Shown in pieces: positions 1-9,354 of a stretch of 64,000 bases of DNA (within the stretch, counting starts at the first letter, position 1; each line of letters starts with the position of its first letter). The stretch spans positions 124,001 to 188,000 of the forward strand of contig NZ_BIFQ01000002.1 in NCBI RefSeq assembly GCF_003967515.1. The letters run 5' to 3'. The DNA comes from Dictyobacter aurantiacus. GTDB lineage: Bacteria; Chloroflexota; Ktedonobacteria; Ktedonobacterales; Ktedonobacteraceae. The notes beneath the pieces are model-generated. The model saw only the letters and a program-made list of their open reading frames with translations, made no database searches and was not told the origin of the DNA. The translations under genes were made by a program, and so were the position numbers.

Positions 1-1596
1 GTAGTTCTGACACCCAATGGCACCTTCTCTCGTCAGATCATGATCGACACCAAAAAAATGGGCTGGTACAACGCGACGGCCATGCTCCAGTCAGCGAGCA
101 CAATAGTAGCAACCGCAAGCAGTTCGCTGGCGCTTCTATCTCCACCCGTCAACAGACCAGAACCAGCGTCCCCCTGGGGCATCGGCGGAGGCGGTGCCTG
201 GCTCGGTATCCGTTTCGATGAAAATGGGTCCGTCAGGAGCTTTCAACGCATCCACAAAGCGGGCATCGCATGGAGTCGCGAAGAATTGTTCTGGAATAAT
301 CTTGAGCCGAGCCAGGGCACGTGGCACTGGGCGGCCTTCGATGCATCCATGCTTCAAGCACGCGAACACCATGTACTTATAATGGGCCTGCTCGATTACT
401 GGGCATCATGGTCTATCCCAGAGGGCTGGAATGGCCGCCCAGACAACATCGATTGGCAGACGGCGCTATCAAACTTCAATAATTTCTGCTATCAGGTCGT
501 CAACCGCTATAAACCGGGAGGTGTACTCGCCCGGCAGATGGGCTGGACCGATGGCTATGGTATCCGCTACTGGGAAATCTGGAACGAGCCAACCACCTCC
601 CAATACTGGCGATCCGACGGCGCACATTATGGCTTGCTCCTCAAAGCAGCGAGAGAGGGAATCAAACGGGCCGATCCCGATGCGTTCCTGATTGGCTCCA
701 ATGGGGGGTTTGATTTTGATCATCATGCGATCCAGGTGGCGGGGATCACATCCTATGACGCAATAGCCATCCACATTTATGCCTCGCGAGATACGACGCC
801 TGAGGCAACCAACTACGTGCAGATCATCCAGTCCATGCGCTCGTTCCTCAATGAGAACGGCGGCCAGCACGTAGAGATATGGCTCACCGAAACCGGCTGG
901 GACCTTCTACAAGGGGTCAGCGTCTGGGATCAGGCCAACTTCATTGTTCGAGCACAGATTGCCTCCGTGGCGGCCGGGGTGGCCAGAAGCTTCATTTTTA
1001 CACTCCAATATGCTGGCGAAGGTTGGGGCCTCTTAAACGACAATGGCGAACCACGGATCTCCTACGCAGCCTATGCCACGCTTACTGATCAGCTCCGCGG
1101 CTTGCAGCCAGCAGGGGAAGTGCCAATGGGGGCCGCGCTGCGCGCGTACGTCTATGCAGGTGACGACCGGGTCGTGGGAACCGTCTGGAGTATCGATCAA
1201 ACAGGCAAGCTTGAGATGGACGTTGAGCACGAAGAGATTGAGGTCTATGACCTTATGAACAACCTCGTCGGGAGAGCATGCAACGGCCATCTGACCGTCG
1301 ACCTCACCGGAAGTCCACAGTTCCTGCGCAGCAGGACCGCATCCGCCGCCAGGTTGGGCCAGATCATCCGTGAGGGCAGGGTCATCAGCATCGCACCACC
1401 AGGCATCGGCATCGCACCACCAGGCATCGGCATCGCCACGTACTGTGTATCATATCCTTACTACCCGGCTGGCTGCACAGTCACACCGCCACACTCCATG
1501 CGCCCTTCCTGGCACAGCAGGGCAACGCCTCCACTCGATAACGGCGTTCCTTCATCTTCGACATCAAAGAGCAGCGTCCCATCCACCCAGGCCTGA
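1..1596 (+). CDS. Clan GH-A glycoside hydrolase, 5'-truncated by window edge
   Basis: The reading frame is open from base 1, so the true start lies outside the window; the first ATG at 40 sits inside what reads like the end of an N-terminal beta-sandwich domain (the Gly-Trp-Tyr-x-Ala-Thr-Ala stretch). From that ATG the catalytic barrel shows the acid/base motif WNEP (Glu about residue 183) and the nucleophile motif TETGW (Glu about 284), the 4/7 arrangement of clan GH-A enzymes such as GH5 and GH39. It should cleave a beta-glycosidic substrate outside the cell; the exact family is not decidable by eye. Residues after about 440 are low complexity (two 21-bp repeats encoding IAPPGIG) and the last 136 bp are antisense to the neighbouring gene, so the natural end may once have been nearer 1370. 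Confidence 0.7.
   Translation, partial: VVLTPNGTFSRQIMIDTKKMGWYNATAMLQSASTIVATASSSLALLSPPVNRPEPASPWGIGGGGAWLGIRFDENGSVRSFQRIHKAGIAWSREELFWNNLEPSQGTWHWAAFDASMLQAREHHVLIMGLLDYWASWSIPEGWNGRPDNIDWQTALSNFNNFCYQVVNRYKPGGVLARQMGWTDGYGIRYWEIWNEPTTSQYWRSDGAHYGLLLKAAREGIKRADPDAFLIGSNGGFDFDHHAIQVAGITSYDAIAIHIYASRDTTPEATNYVQIIQSMRSFLNENGGQHVEIWLTETGWDLLQGVSVWDQANFIVRAQIASVAAGVARSFIFTLQYAGEGWGLLNDNGEPRISYAAYATLTDQLRGLQPAGEVPMGAALRAYVYAGDDRVVGTVWSIDQTGKLEMDVEHEEIEVYDLMNNLVGRACNGHLTVDLTGSPQFLRSRTASAARLGQIIREGRVISIAPPGIGIAPPGIGIATYCVSYPYYPAGCTVTPPHSMRPSWHSRATPPLDNGVPSSSTSKSSVPSTQA
1390..1431 (+). repeat. Two tandem 21-bp repeats
   Basis: Two identical 21-bp units (1390-1410 and 1411-1431) encode the heptapeptide IAPPGIG twice, followed by a partial third unit. 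They lie at the junction between the recognisable hydrolase and its odd C-terminal tail. Confidence 0.9.
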
Positions 1597-3584
1597 AGAT
1601 GCTCCTTGACCACTCGAATGCGGACGCTGTAGGTCCGGTCAAGCTCCCACTGCAGTGGTGCTTCTCCCAGAACCGTCTCTCCATCCAGCACTTTGAGCAA
1701 ATATACCTTCCCGGTTTCACTGAGCATCAGGGCATAATAGCGCTGCAATCCCTGCACTCGCGCCCCCAGGCCGGCCGCCTGGACCGCATGGGGAGTAATG
1801 GCCGCGCTGACGACATAATCGGTCCATTCGCGCGTCCCTTGCGAGATCATCCCTCGTCCATCGTTCTGCACCAGGCGATAAGGCTCGGGAGATCGCCCTT
1901 CAAATTGATCAACAGCGTTGACCCATGCACGCCTCCACATTATTCCGCCGTCAAGAGGACGTGTCAGGGTAATGTTGGGTGCGCCTGCCCAGCCGAGCGA
2001 GGCCAGGTAGACACGACCAGATACCTCTTTCTCTGCGCTCAGCTCAATCCCAATGGTCGCAATCGGTTGGCCCGTGGTATCGGGAATACGCCATGTCAGG
2101 ATCTGCTCCTCCCCGGCGGCTAGATCCTGCTCAGGACCTTTCACCGTCACCAGATGGTCATCCTTACCATAGTACTGCAGTGACAGACGCACCGTCACCG
2201 CTGCGCCATTGCTGTGATCAGCTCCCAGGCGTGCCTGAACCGTCTGACCCGCATAGAGCGTCGGCGAGGCCAGCAGGGTATAGCCGGGCATCGTGATGGC
2301 ATCAGGGGGCACGAAGGTCGGTGTTGCCACGCGCGCCTGCTGGCCTGCCCCCAGTCGCTCATAGCGGATCTCCAGGCTGCGCTCGTGTTCCTGCCCCTGA
2401 TACAGGGCATTGTCCAGGTGCACGCGCGCAGCCGATTCTGCCTCTGCTGCATCCACATGAAAGCCCTGCACCGATCCTGGTAATGAGAAATGGAAGCGCG
2501 CTCCCTGCCTGGGCGCCTCAAACGGTATCCCCCGTAACGCATGACCGGCCCTGACGAGATGATAGGTCTCGGTCACCGCATCAGTAATGGCTCGCCCACC
2601 ATCGGCGGTGGGCAAATAGAGACGATCCGCCACTGGCCCGCGCCAGTCCGGCCCACCCTCTAGCCCCTGTAACCCATTTTTGATCCCCAGCAAGCACCCG
2701 ACGTTGCCGGAGTTGCAGTCGGTATCCCACCCGGCCGTGTTGGCGATCATCAGCGAGCGATGAAAATCATCCTCACCGTAGAGAAGAGCCAGGATGATCA
2801 ACGCATGATTGGGAACCATGTGACAGTTGCCGCCATAGCGATCATAGCCATAGCGCTCCACAATCTTTTCACGCGTCTTGCGCCAATCCGGCTCGCTCTC
2901 ATGCCAGTCCCGGATATCGTGAATCACGCGGTAGATGACCGAATCACGCGGAATAAAGGAGGTTCCGAGATCGAGTAAGGCATTGATATCACGCTCAACA
3001 AACGCCTGGGCCTCCATGGCAGCCAGCACCTGGGCGCCATAGATGGCCTCACCATCATGGCTCACGCTCGCCGCTCGCCGCGCGAATTCCGCGGCCTGCT
3101 CGGGATCGCCCGGAGAAACCATGGCCCAGCCATCGATGAAGATCTGGGAGCCGATCTGCTCGGACACGACTTTCCCGTTTAAGGCCATCGATCCACTCTT
3201 CGGCGCTTTTATTCCTCTCTTCAAACGCAGATAGGCCGTATGTTCCGTCGAGTTCCCCAGCCCACCCCACCACAAAATGGTGCGGCCTTCAATAATATAG
3301 TTGAGCCATGTCTGCCCGATCTGCGCCGCCGTCACATTGCGGTCATAGCCGTAGTCGGCCAGGGCGCGTACAAAGGTGAAGGTACCAGAAATATCATCAT
3401 CGGTCACGACCAGGGGCACACCCCGTCGTTCGTGCACGTACTGCGTGATCTCACCAAGTTCTTCCATGATATGCTCATACGTCCAGCCTTCAAACGGGCG
3501 CCCAAGGTAGACCCCGATAATCTTCCCCAGCACACCGGCATAGACACGTTCAGCATAATCTTTAGGCAGGGCAAGCAATGACAT
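1461..3584 (-). CDS. ADP-ribosylglycohydrolase-family protein with C-terminal beta-sandwich
   Basis: The N-terminal half has the two metal-binding signatures of the DraG/ADP-ribosylglycohydrolase family: TDDDIS near residue 70 and the distal NTAGWDTDCNSGNVG segment near residue 285. The C-terminal 200 residues look like a beta-sandwich of the DUF1080/LamG kind and probably bind a carbohydrate. At about 707 residues it is much longer than DraG; in glycan-degrading loci such long forms are common, so the substrate may be a sugar derivative and not ADP-ribosyl protein (inference). I chose ATG 3584 because AAAGGA lies 6-7 nt upstream; an in-frame ATG at 3611 has no such site. Its 3' end overlaps the convergent hydrolase gene by 136 bp. 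Confidence 0.75.
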   Translation of the reverse strand: MSLLALPKDYAERVYAGVLGKIIGVYLGRPFEGWTYEHIMEELGEITQYVHERRGVPLVVTDDDISGTFTFVRALADYGYDRNVTAAQIGQTWLNYIIEGRTILWWGGLGNSTEHTAYLRLKRGIKAPKSGSMALNGKVVSEQIGSQIFIDGWAMVSPGDPEQAAEFARRAASVSHDGEAIYGAQVLAAMEAQAFVERDINALLDLGTSFIPRDSVIYRVIHDIRDWHESEPDWRKTREKIVERYGYDRYGGNCHMVPNHALIILALLYGEDDFHRSLMIANTAGWDTDCNSGNVGCLLGIKNGLQGLEGGPDWRGPVADRLYLPTADGGRAITDAVTETYHLVRAGHALRGIPFEAPRQGARFHFSLPGSVQGFHVDAAEAESAARVHLDNALYQGQEHERSLEIRYERLGAGQQARVATPTFVPPDAITMPGYTLLASPTLYAGQTVQARLGADHSNGAAVTVRLSLQYYGKDDHLVTVKGPEQDLAAGEEQILTWRIPDTTGQPIATIGIELSAEKEVSGRVYLASLGWAGAPNITLTRPLDGGIMWRRAWVNAVDQFEGRSPEPYRLVQNDGRGMISQGTREWTDYVVSAAITPHAVQAAGLGARVQGLQRYYALMLSETGKVYLLKVLDGETVLGEAPLQWELDRTYSVRIRVVKEHLQAWVDGTLLFDVEDEGTPLSSGGVALLCQEGRMECGGVTVQPAG

Positions 3585-3810
3585 ATGTGATCCTTTCGCA
3601 AGAGCATACATAAACCATATATATCTTCTCTTTGCACGACGGCAACATCAAGACAGGACGCCGAGAGAAATGCACTTATACCTACACTTTATCATCTATG
3701 ATTCATGTGGATCTTAGCGGCATCCTCTCAACGCTATCTGCCCAGATTCATACCAGGCTCCCTTAGATGCATGCACACCAGAAGGAACTTATAGCTATAT
3801 GAAACGGATA
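3585..3810. other. Intergenic, leader of the minus-strand gene
   Basis: About 200 bp between two minus-strand genes. It must hold the promoter of the gene ending at 1461. I see no clear consensus promoter or hairpin. Confidence 0.4.
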
Positions 3811-5418
3811 TTAGTCGTCGATCTCGATAAGACAACCTTCGTTTGCTCGTAACACAAAATTGGTTAGCTCGACCTGATCATTGCGATCCAGGAAGGTTGA
3901 CAATACCACATTCCCCTGCCTGGCATGGTCGAGATGGAGCTGCTGCTCCTGGCCAGAGCAGTTTAGTGCCACGAGATACCGCTTGCCTTCTTGCTCCCTG
4001 ATATAGACAAAGCAGTCATCAGGCACTCCATCTAAGGATGTGTAGCTACCCGTGGTGAGCGCCGGGATGGATTGCCGAAGTGACAATAACTTTTTTACGA
4101 GGGTGAGATAGGAGTGTTCATCATCTTGCTCCACCTGTACATTCACATGCTGATAATCCTGGGACAATGGCAACCAGCTCGTAACGCCGGGTTGGGTAAA
4201 ACCTGCTCCAGGTTGACTATTCCATTGCATTGGTGATCTCTGCGGATCTCGACTATGCTGAGGGTTGTCTTTTCCCTGGGGATCGTGCATCATTTCCGGC
4301 GGTACAACGGCATCTTGCATACCCAGTTCGTCCCCGTAGTACCACGTTGGCGTTCCTCGCAGGGTAAGTAGCAGCATGTGCGCGATGCGTGCCTGCTCTT
4401 TTCCAATACGGCTGGCGATACGGGAGCGGTCATGATTCCCTAATACCCAGTTCGGCCACGCTCCTTCTGGCAGTGCCTTTTCGTACATATCTACACAGGC
4501 GCGGATAGTACTGGCGCTCCAGGTCGCGAGCTCGATGAATTGAAAGTTAAATGGCAGATGGACCTCATCTAAAGAATGTCCATAATAATGCATCAACTGT
4601 GGCACCGGCAGATAGATCTCGCCGATAAAAACGCGTTCGTCATAACGGTCTACCAGGGATCGCATCTCTTTGATCACATCATGCACTTCAGGCTGATTCT
4701 CAGTGTAGCGACCTTCCTGCCTTGCATAAGGCGGATCACCGGGCTTCCATCCCGGTCGGTTTGGATTATCCCGGAACTGGGCGTCTTTGATCATCATCCA
4801 TATGACGTCCACACGAAAACCATCGACTCCCCGATCAAGCCAGAAACGCAGCACATCGTACATCGCTGCTCTCACTTCTGGATTTCTCCAGTTGAGGTCC
4901 GGCTGCTTGACGTCAAACATGTGCAGATAATATTGTCCACTGCCCTCATCAAACTGCCACGCGGAACCACCAAAAAAGCTCGTCCAGTTGTTGGGTGGAC
5001 CACCATCAGCCGCTGGATCACGCCAGATATACCAGTCGCGTTTGCTGCTTTCCCGACTTGAGCGGGATTCTACAAACCAATCATGCTCATCAGATGTATG
5101 ATTGGGGACAAAGTCTACAATGAGTTTGATGTTGCGCCGATGGGCTTCATGCAGGAGTGCATCAAAATCATTCAATGTGCCAAACAGTGGATCGATATCA
5201 GTATAGTTGGCTATATCATATCCAAAATCGGCCATTGGCGATGGATACACTGGCGATAGCCATACTGCATCTATCCCCAGCCATTCTAAGTAACCGAGCC
5301 GTTGCGTAATTCCCGCCAGATCTCCAACACCATCTCCGTTACTATCCATAAAGCTACGAGGATATATCTGATAAACAACTCCGGTCTGCCACCATTTATG
5401 CATTTGTGCCATAAACAT
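3811..5418 (-). CDS. GH13 alpha-glucosidase (oligo-1,6-glucosidase type)
   Basis: A cytoplasmic alpha-amylase-superfamily enzyme of 535 residues, the usual size for MalL/oligo-1,6-glucosidases. The conserved regions are in order: DFVPNHTS (about 102-109), GFRVDVIW with the nucleophile Asp near 204, GEIY with the acid/base Glu near 267 and GNHDRSR with the transition-state Asp near 330. It has no signal peptide. It would hydrolyse maltose/isomaltose-type oligosaccharides taken into the cell. The start could be two codons later (ATG 5412), which sits better behind the AGGGG sequence. It is transcribed alone from the promoter at 5550-5579. Confidence 0.9.
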   Translation of the reverse strand: MFMAQMHKWWQTGVVYQIYPRSFMDSNGDGVGDLAGITQRLGYLEWLGIDAVWLSPVYPSPMADFGYDIANYTDIDPLFGTLNDFDALLHEAHRRNIKLIVDFVPNHTSDEHDWFVESRSSRESSKRDWYIWRDPAADGGPPNNWTSFFGGSAWQFDEGSGQYYLHMFDVKQPDLNWRNPEVRAAMYDVLRFWLDRGVDGFRVDVIWMMIKDAQFRDNPNRPGWKPGDPPYARQEGRYTENQPEVHDVIKEMRSLVDRYDERVFIGEIYLPVPQLMHYYGHSLDEVHLPFNFQFIELATWSASTIRACVDMYEKALPEGAWPNWVLGNHDRSRIASRIGKEQARIAHMLLLTLRGTPTWYYGDELGMQDAVVPPEMMHDPQGKDNPQHSRDPQRSPMQWNSQPGAGFTQPGVTSWLPLSQDYQHVNVQVEQDDEHSYLTLVKKLLSLRQSIPALTTGSYTSLDGVPDDCFVYIREQEGKRYLVALNCSGQEQQLHLDHARQGNVVLSTFLDRNDQVELTNFVLRANEGCLIEIDD

Positions 5419-5549
5419 TTACCCCTAGCAAATACCTTTGAATAATGATTAAGTATCCTTTAACAGGTCCTATCCAAATTGATGCACCTGTGATAGGTCC
5501 ATAGGACCACCCACATCGCATTCTCCATTGATGTGATTCTATTTATCTT

Positions 5550-5579
5550 ACAATATTGTCATCAATAGTGTTATGTCAA
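5550..5579 (-). promoter_or_regulatory. Promoter candidate for the GH13 gene
   Basis: On the minus strand TTGACA (5579-5574) is followed after 18 nt by TATTGT (5555-5550), about 130 nt before the start codon. The -35 is perfect and the -10 is fair. Nearby, 8-bp arms GGTCCTAT and ATAGGACC (about 5466-5508) form a loose inverted repeat that might be an operator. Confidence 0.5.
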
Positions 5580-5799
5580 CATTAAATTCAGTATCGTAGT
5601 ACCAGCCGTAATACCTCTTCCATATCTTTCAAAAAAGCTTGGCTGATGAAGATGAGACCACTAATGATACAGGCCAGTTCTACCTATGCCCAATATAGCT
5701 CACAACGCCCACTTCAAGAGAAAAAACTCCATGGTTTTCTCCCTGATATTCACAACGCTGATACTTTAAACAAATACTTTTGAGCTTTTGAGATAAACA

Positions 5800-5828
5800 T
5801 TGACATGCTTAAGTAAACGCTCTATAAT
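5800..5828 (+). promoter_or_regulatory. Consensus sigma-70-type promoter
   Basis: TTGACA at 5800-5805 and TATAAT at 5823-5828 are separated by 17 nt, a perfect housekeeping promoter. It points at the MFS gene starting at 6003 and gives a leader of about 165 nt. Confidence 0.85.
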
Positions 5829-6002
5829 TCATAGGAGAAATGCTAAAATTTAGCCGTAAGCGTGTAACGTTAGCCACCGCATTTTGACTGTTTGATGTTT
5901 CGCATCGCAGGAGATTTGCGCCTATGGCTTTTTTTGTTGCCTCGCATGCTCCTCTTGTGTGAAGGATCACATTTCAATAGAGAGGGATAGCAAGGATACC
6001 AT

Positions 6003-7325
6003 ATGCCGGAAAGCAGCGAGGATATTCAAAATATGGAGGAGGCCGTACTTCTCCCACCTACCCCCGAAGAAGCCCTTGTTTCTTCGCACGATTCTCGTAG
6101 AGTACTTCGTTCCCGTGATTTTCGTCTCTTGATTATCGGCTCCTTCCTGGCCTCTTTTGGTCAGCAAATGGTAACCATCGCCATCGGTTGGGAGTTGTAT
6201 GATCGTACCGGATCCGCCCTTGTTCTTGGCGGCGTGGGACTGGCACAGATTATTCCTGTCATTGTGCTTTTCTTGCCGGCAGGCTATATTATCGACCGCT
6301 ATAACCGCAAGGCGGTCCTCATTGCCAGTATCATACTCCAGATCCTGGCGATGCTCGGTCTGGCAGCATTATCCTTCACGCACGGGCTACTACTGCTGAT
6401 CTACCTTTGTTTACTCGCGCTTGGCACAGCTCAATGCTTCAGCCAACCGGTCGGCCAGGTCTTGCTGGCTCAGGTGGTCGATGTGGATGCGTTTGAAGAT
6501 GCAACGAAGTGGCGCAGTAGCATTACACAATTATCGGCGGTCCTGGGCCCGGCCACAGGTGGCTTTTTGATTGGGCTCTTCAATGGATCTACTGATGTCT
6601 ATCTGATCAGTACAGTTCTCTCACTCACCTTTATCGTACTGCTGATATTCATGCGTCTTAAGCATCAGCAGGTGCGCAAGGCTGGTCGCCCGGCACCAGG
6701 TGAGTTGCTGGAGGGACTACGTTTCCTGAAACATACACAGGTCCTGCTGGCGGCCATTACGTTGGATCTGTTTGCGGTCCTCCTGGGTGGGGCCACGTCG
6801 CTCTTGCCGGTCTTCGCCAAAAGTATTCTGCATGTTGGACCCTTCGGCCTGGGCTGGTTACAGGGAGCGGATTCTGTGGGGGCGGTCTGTATGGCGTTGC
6901 TACTTGCCTATCGTCCACCTTTCAAGCATGCTGGTCGGACCCTCCTGCTAGCCGTGGCTGGCTTTGGGGTCGCGACTATTGTGTTTGGGCTCTCGCACTG
7001 GTTCTGGCTCTCGCTGCTCGCGCTCTTTGTGCTTGGCGGTCTGGATAATATCAGTGTGGTGATTCGCTCGACGCTGGCCCTGGTACGCACCCCCGATGAG
7101 ATGCGTGGTCGTGTGGGTGCGGTCAGCTCGCTCTTTATTGGAACGTCGAATCAGCTTGGTGGCTTCGAGTCAGGACTGACCGCACAGGTGTTTGGTCCGA
7201 TCGCTTCGGTGGTCGGCGGCGGAATCGGAACCATCCTGGTTGTGATCCTGGTCGCGACCCTCTGGCCTGATATGCGCAATCTGCGTGCCCTGCGTGAGGA
7301 TCACAACCAGGATGATCACCATTGA
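6003..7325 (+). CDS. MFS transporter (drug-efflux-like)
   Basis: A 440-residue membrane protein with about 12 hydrophobic segments and the major-facilitator loop motif after TM2 (GYIIDRYNRK). The N-terminal 40 residues are charged and cytoplasmic. The family (MFS_3/EntS-like) exports small molecules by proton antiport; no substrate can be read from the sequence. AAGGAT lies about 9 nt upstream of the ATG. The gene is monocistronic and converges on the GH3 gene at 7361 with only 35 bp between and no visible terminator. Two other genes in the window (10517 and 30735) belong to the same subfamily. Confidence 0.85.
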   Translation: MPESSEDIQNMEEAVLLPPTPEEALVSSHDSRRVLRSRDFRLLIIGSFLASFGQQMVTIAIGWELYDRTGSALVLGGVGLAQIIPVIVLFLPAGYIIDRYNRKAVLIASIILQILAMLGLAALSFTHGLLLLIYLCLLALGTAQCFSQPVGQVLLAQVVDVDAFEDATKWRSSITQLSAVLGPATGGFLIGLFNGSTDVYLISTVLSLTFIVLLIFMRLKHQQVRKAGRPAPGELLEGLRFLKHTQVLLAAITLDLFAVLLGGATSLLPVFAKSILHVGPFGLGWLQGADSVGAVCMALLLAYRPPFKHAGRTLLLAVAGFGVATIVFGLSHWFWLSLLALFVLGGLDNISVVIRSTLALVRTPDEMRGRVGAVSSLFIGTSNQLGGFESGLTAQVFGPIASVVGGGIGTILVVILVATLWPDMRNLRALREDHNQDDHH

Positions 7326-7360
7326 TAGATCCTGCGCTGAGGATTGAGGCGCTACGATAG

Positions 7361-8665
7361 CTAGATCAGGCCCATTTTTGCCTTGAGCGCAAGGATGCGC
7401 TGCACCGACTGATTCAGGCGATCCTGTGAGATGCGTCCCGATTGTACGGCCGAGGTCACGGCATTGACGACCGCTGCCAGGCGATCAGGCGCCATTGGAC
7501 ATTCAACGATGTCGTTGCCCGCCAGGATCGCCTGGACAGTTGCCTCGGCGATCGCCTGTGAGGGATCGCTATATCCTTGCTTTTGCATAGCCTGGAGCAA
7601 TCCACCTGCCTCCATCTGGTCGGTTACGACGACACCTTGATAACCCAGCTGGCCGCGCAGAACCTGGTTTATCAGGACCGGCGAGAGCGAAGCCGGTTTG
7701 TTGGCGTCATACGCGGGGACCATGACGTGCGTCGTCATGATCATTCCAGGTTGACGGGCCAGCAGGGCGCGAAACGGTGCGAAGTCTATGGAGTTGAGCT
7801 GAGCCTGACTGTGCGTAATGGTCGCCAATCCATTGTCGGGATTGGCCGAGGCGGAGCCGAGACCGGGCCAGTGCTTCAGCGTCCCCTGTACACCGTTCTG
7901 CTGTAAACCGTCCAGAAACGCTCCCGCATATTTGGTAACGTCGCCTGGTGTCGAGCCGAACATCCGGCTCTGGTCTATGGCACCCCCTTGATAAACATCA
8001 GCCAGCGGGGCGAAGTCGGTGTTGATGCCATTGGCCAGCATGCGCTGAGCAGCTTGACGCGCCTGCGCATACACCTTGTTTGTATCACCTGTCGCGGCCA
8101 GGCTGCCAGGCGAAAGAGTAGACCCATAATATGGGGCCAGCCGGTCGACGGTTCCCCCCTCATCGTCTGTCGCTACGATCAGCCGCTGATTGGCATGGGC
8201 CTGCATGTCATGTGCCAGTTGCGCCAGTCCGCTCTGGGTACTCGGCATCAGTGCCCCGCCATACTGGGTAAAGATGATGACGTTGGCGATGTCCCATTGT
8301 TGCAGAGGCTGATCCAACGCGGAATTATAGCCGTTGGTGTAGACGGGCAGCATAAGCAGCTGGCCGATCTTTTGCGTCTGTGTCATGTGGCTGATATACG
8401 CATTGAGACTCTGGTTCTGCTGCCCGCTGACCTGATTGGCAACGGGAGCGTATGTCGCTGATTGTGTAGAAGCTGCCTGGTGAGCATGCACAGTCCCCAG
8501 GGTTGAAGACATTGGCCGCTCGGACGTATTTGAGCTGTGCCATATCTGCCCAAACGTAACAACACAGGCGATGCATAGCGCAAGGGTCAGAAGCATGGCG
8601 CTATACAGGGAACGTCGTAAGCTCCCGCCAGGAGCCCTTGACTGCTGTTGATAAGGAAATATCAT
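7361..8665 (-). CDS. GH3 family beta-N-acetylhexosaminidase-like protein, membrane-anchored
   Basis: A hydrophobic segment at residues 19-42 is an uncleaved anchor or signal peptide, followed by a Ser/Thr/Gln-rich linker and a GH3 barrel (residues about 90-434). Family landmarks seen: ATDDEGGTVDRL, KHWPGLG and VVTDQMEAGG with the nucleophile Asp. In NagZ enzymes the KHFPGHG segment is followed by a DSH loop whose His is the acid/base; here that position reads PDNG, so the catalytic His is missing. The protein may be catalytically altered or non-hydrolytic. It would act outside the membrane, perhaps on muropeptides or chitin fragments. Confidence 0.75.
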   Translation of the reverse strand: MIFPYQQQSRAPGGSLRRSLYSAMLLTLALCIACVVTFGQIWHSSNTSERPMSSTLGTVHAHQAASTQSATYAPVANQVSGQQNQSLNAYISHMTQTQKIGQLLMLPVYTNGYNSALDQPLQQWDIANVIIFTQYGGALMPSTQSGLAQLAHDMQAHANQRLIVATDDEGGTVDRLAPYYGSTLSPGSLAATGDTNKVYAQARQAAQRMLANGINTDFAPLADVYQGGAIDQSRMFGSTPGDVTKYAGAFLDGLQQNGVQGTLKHWPGLGSASANPDNGLATITHSQAQLNSIDFAPFRALLARQPGMIMTTHVMVPAYDANKPASLSPVLINQVLRGQLGYQGVVVTDQMEAGGLLQAMQKQGYSDPSQAIAEATVQAILAGNDIVECPMAPDRLAAVVNAVTSAVQSGRISQDRLNQSVQRILALKAKMGLI

Positions 8666-9265
8666 AAAGGATGCCTTTCATTTCCAGAAATCGCTGTCTT
8701 TATCTCTATTTCTGCTACTTGTCCGCTTTACAATGAGGACACAGGCATTCATTCCCGGCAATACAGGAACGCACGCGCCATCTCATCGGCTCGGCTGTCG
8801 CGAACCCTTTCACATCTCTATTGAAATGTGTGAAACATGGGGACGTGTCATGTGCTCTCTATCGATTGGTAAGGGGGTAGTGGGCCACAATCAATGCGAC
8901 ATTTATGGCCACGCTGTCTCGCGTAAGGAGACAGGCATAGTATGGAGGTCCTACAGGGTCGGAATATATTGGCATCCCCTGCCTTGCTATCGATCAGGCA
9001 CAGCCACCAGCAAAACCGTGCATGTCGTGAAACCATGCTGGCAGCGCTAGCCACATTACAGACTGATTGACGATAGCATATCAAGAGCCCGCTAGCGATA
9101 TTTTCCATTACAAGCAGGCTGCGTTGCACACCATAATACCATAACCATAGGTACATTGTCACTACTGCTGACAGCATTCTTCCTTGCCGAGAAGCTCCCC
9201 ACCTTCCCCCGAAACGGTGCTTTTCCCTCGTCAATACGTGTATATACTTTCTCATTCGCCCACAC
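8666..9265. other. Intergenic region without a supported gene
   Basis: About 600 bp between divergent genes. The 154-codon minus-strand frame here (8848-9312) has no ribosome binding site and a composition unlike its neighbours. The only structure I note is a 16-mer at 8815-8830 that recurs inverted at 5968-5983. Confidence 0.4.
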
Positions 9266-9294
9266 TTGACATTGTGCATTGGATCAGATAAAAT
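9266..9294 (+). promoter_or_regulatory. Promoter for the alpha/beta hydrolase gene
   Basis: TTGACA (9266-9271), 17 nt, TAAAAT (9289-9294), about 60 nt before the start codon at 9355. Confidence 0.8.
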
Positions 9295-9354
9295 CATCCA
9301 AACATGACACATGACTCATCTATCATCCAGTATACATAACAGGAGAAACGAGCC

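Noticed and set aside
2914..2960. AATCACGCGG repeated twice near 2925 and 2950
   Set aside because: It lies inside a coding region, with a period unlike the GTGA boxes, and no promoter elements nearby.
5956..5973. CRP-like site TGTGA/TCACA before the MFS gene
   Set aside because: The spacing between half-sites is 4 and not 6, and the site lies more than 120 nt downstream of the consensus promoter.
8848..9312. 154-codon minus-strand open frame
   Set aside because: No ribosome binding site, many Cys/Trp/Arg in an unprotein-like mix, overlaps the strong promoter at 9266, no recognisable family.
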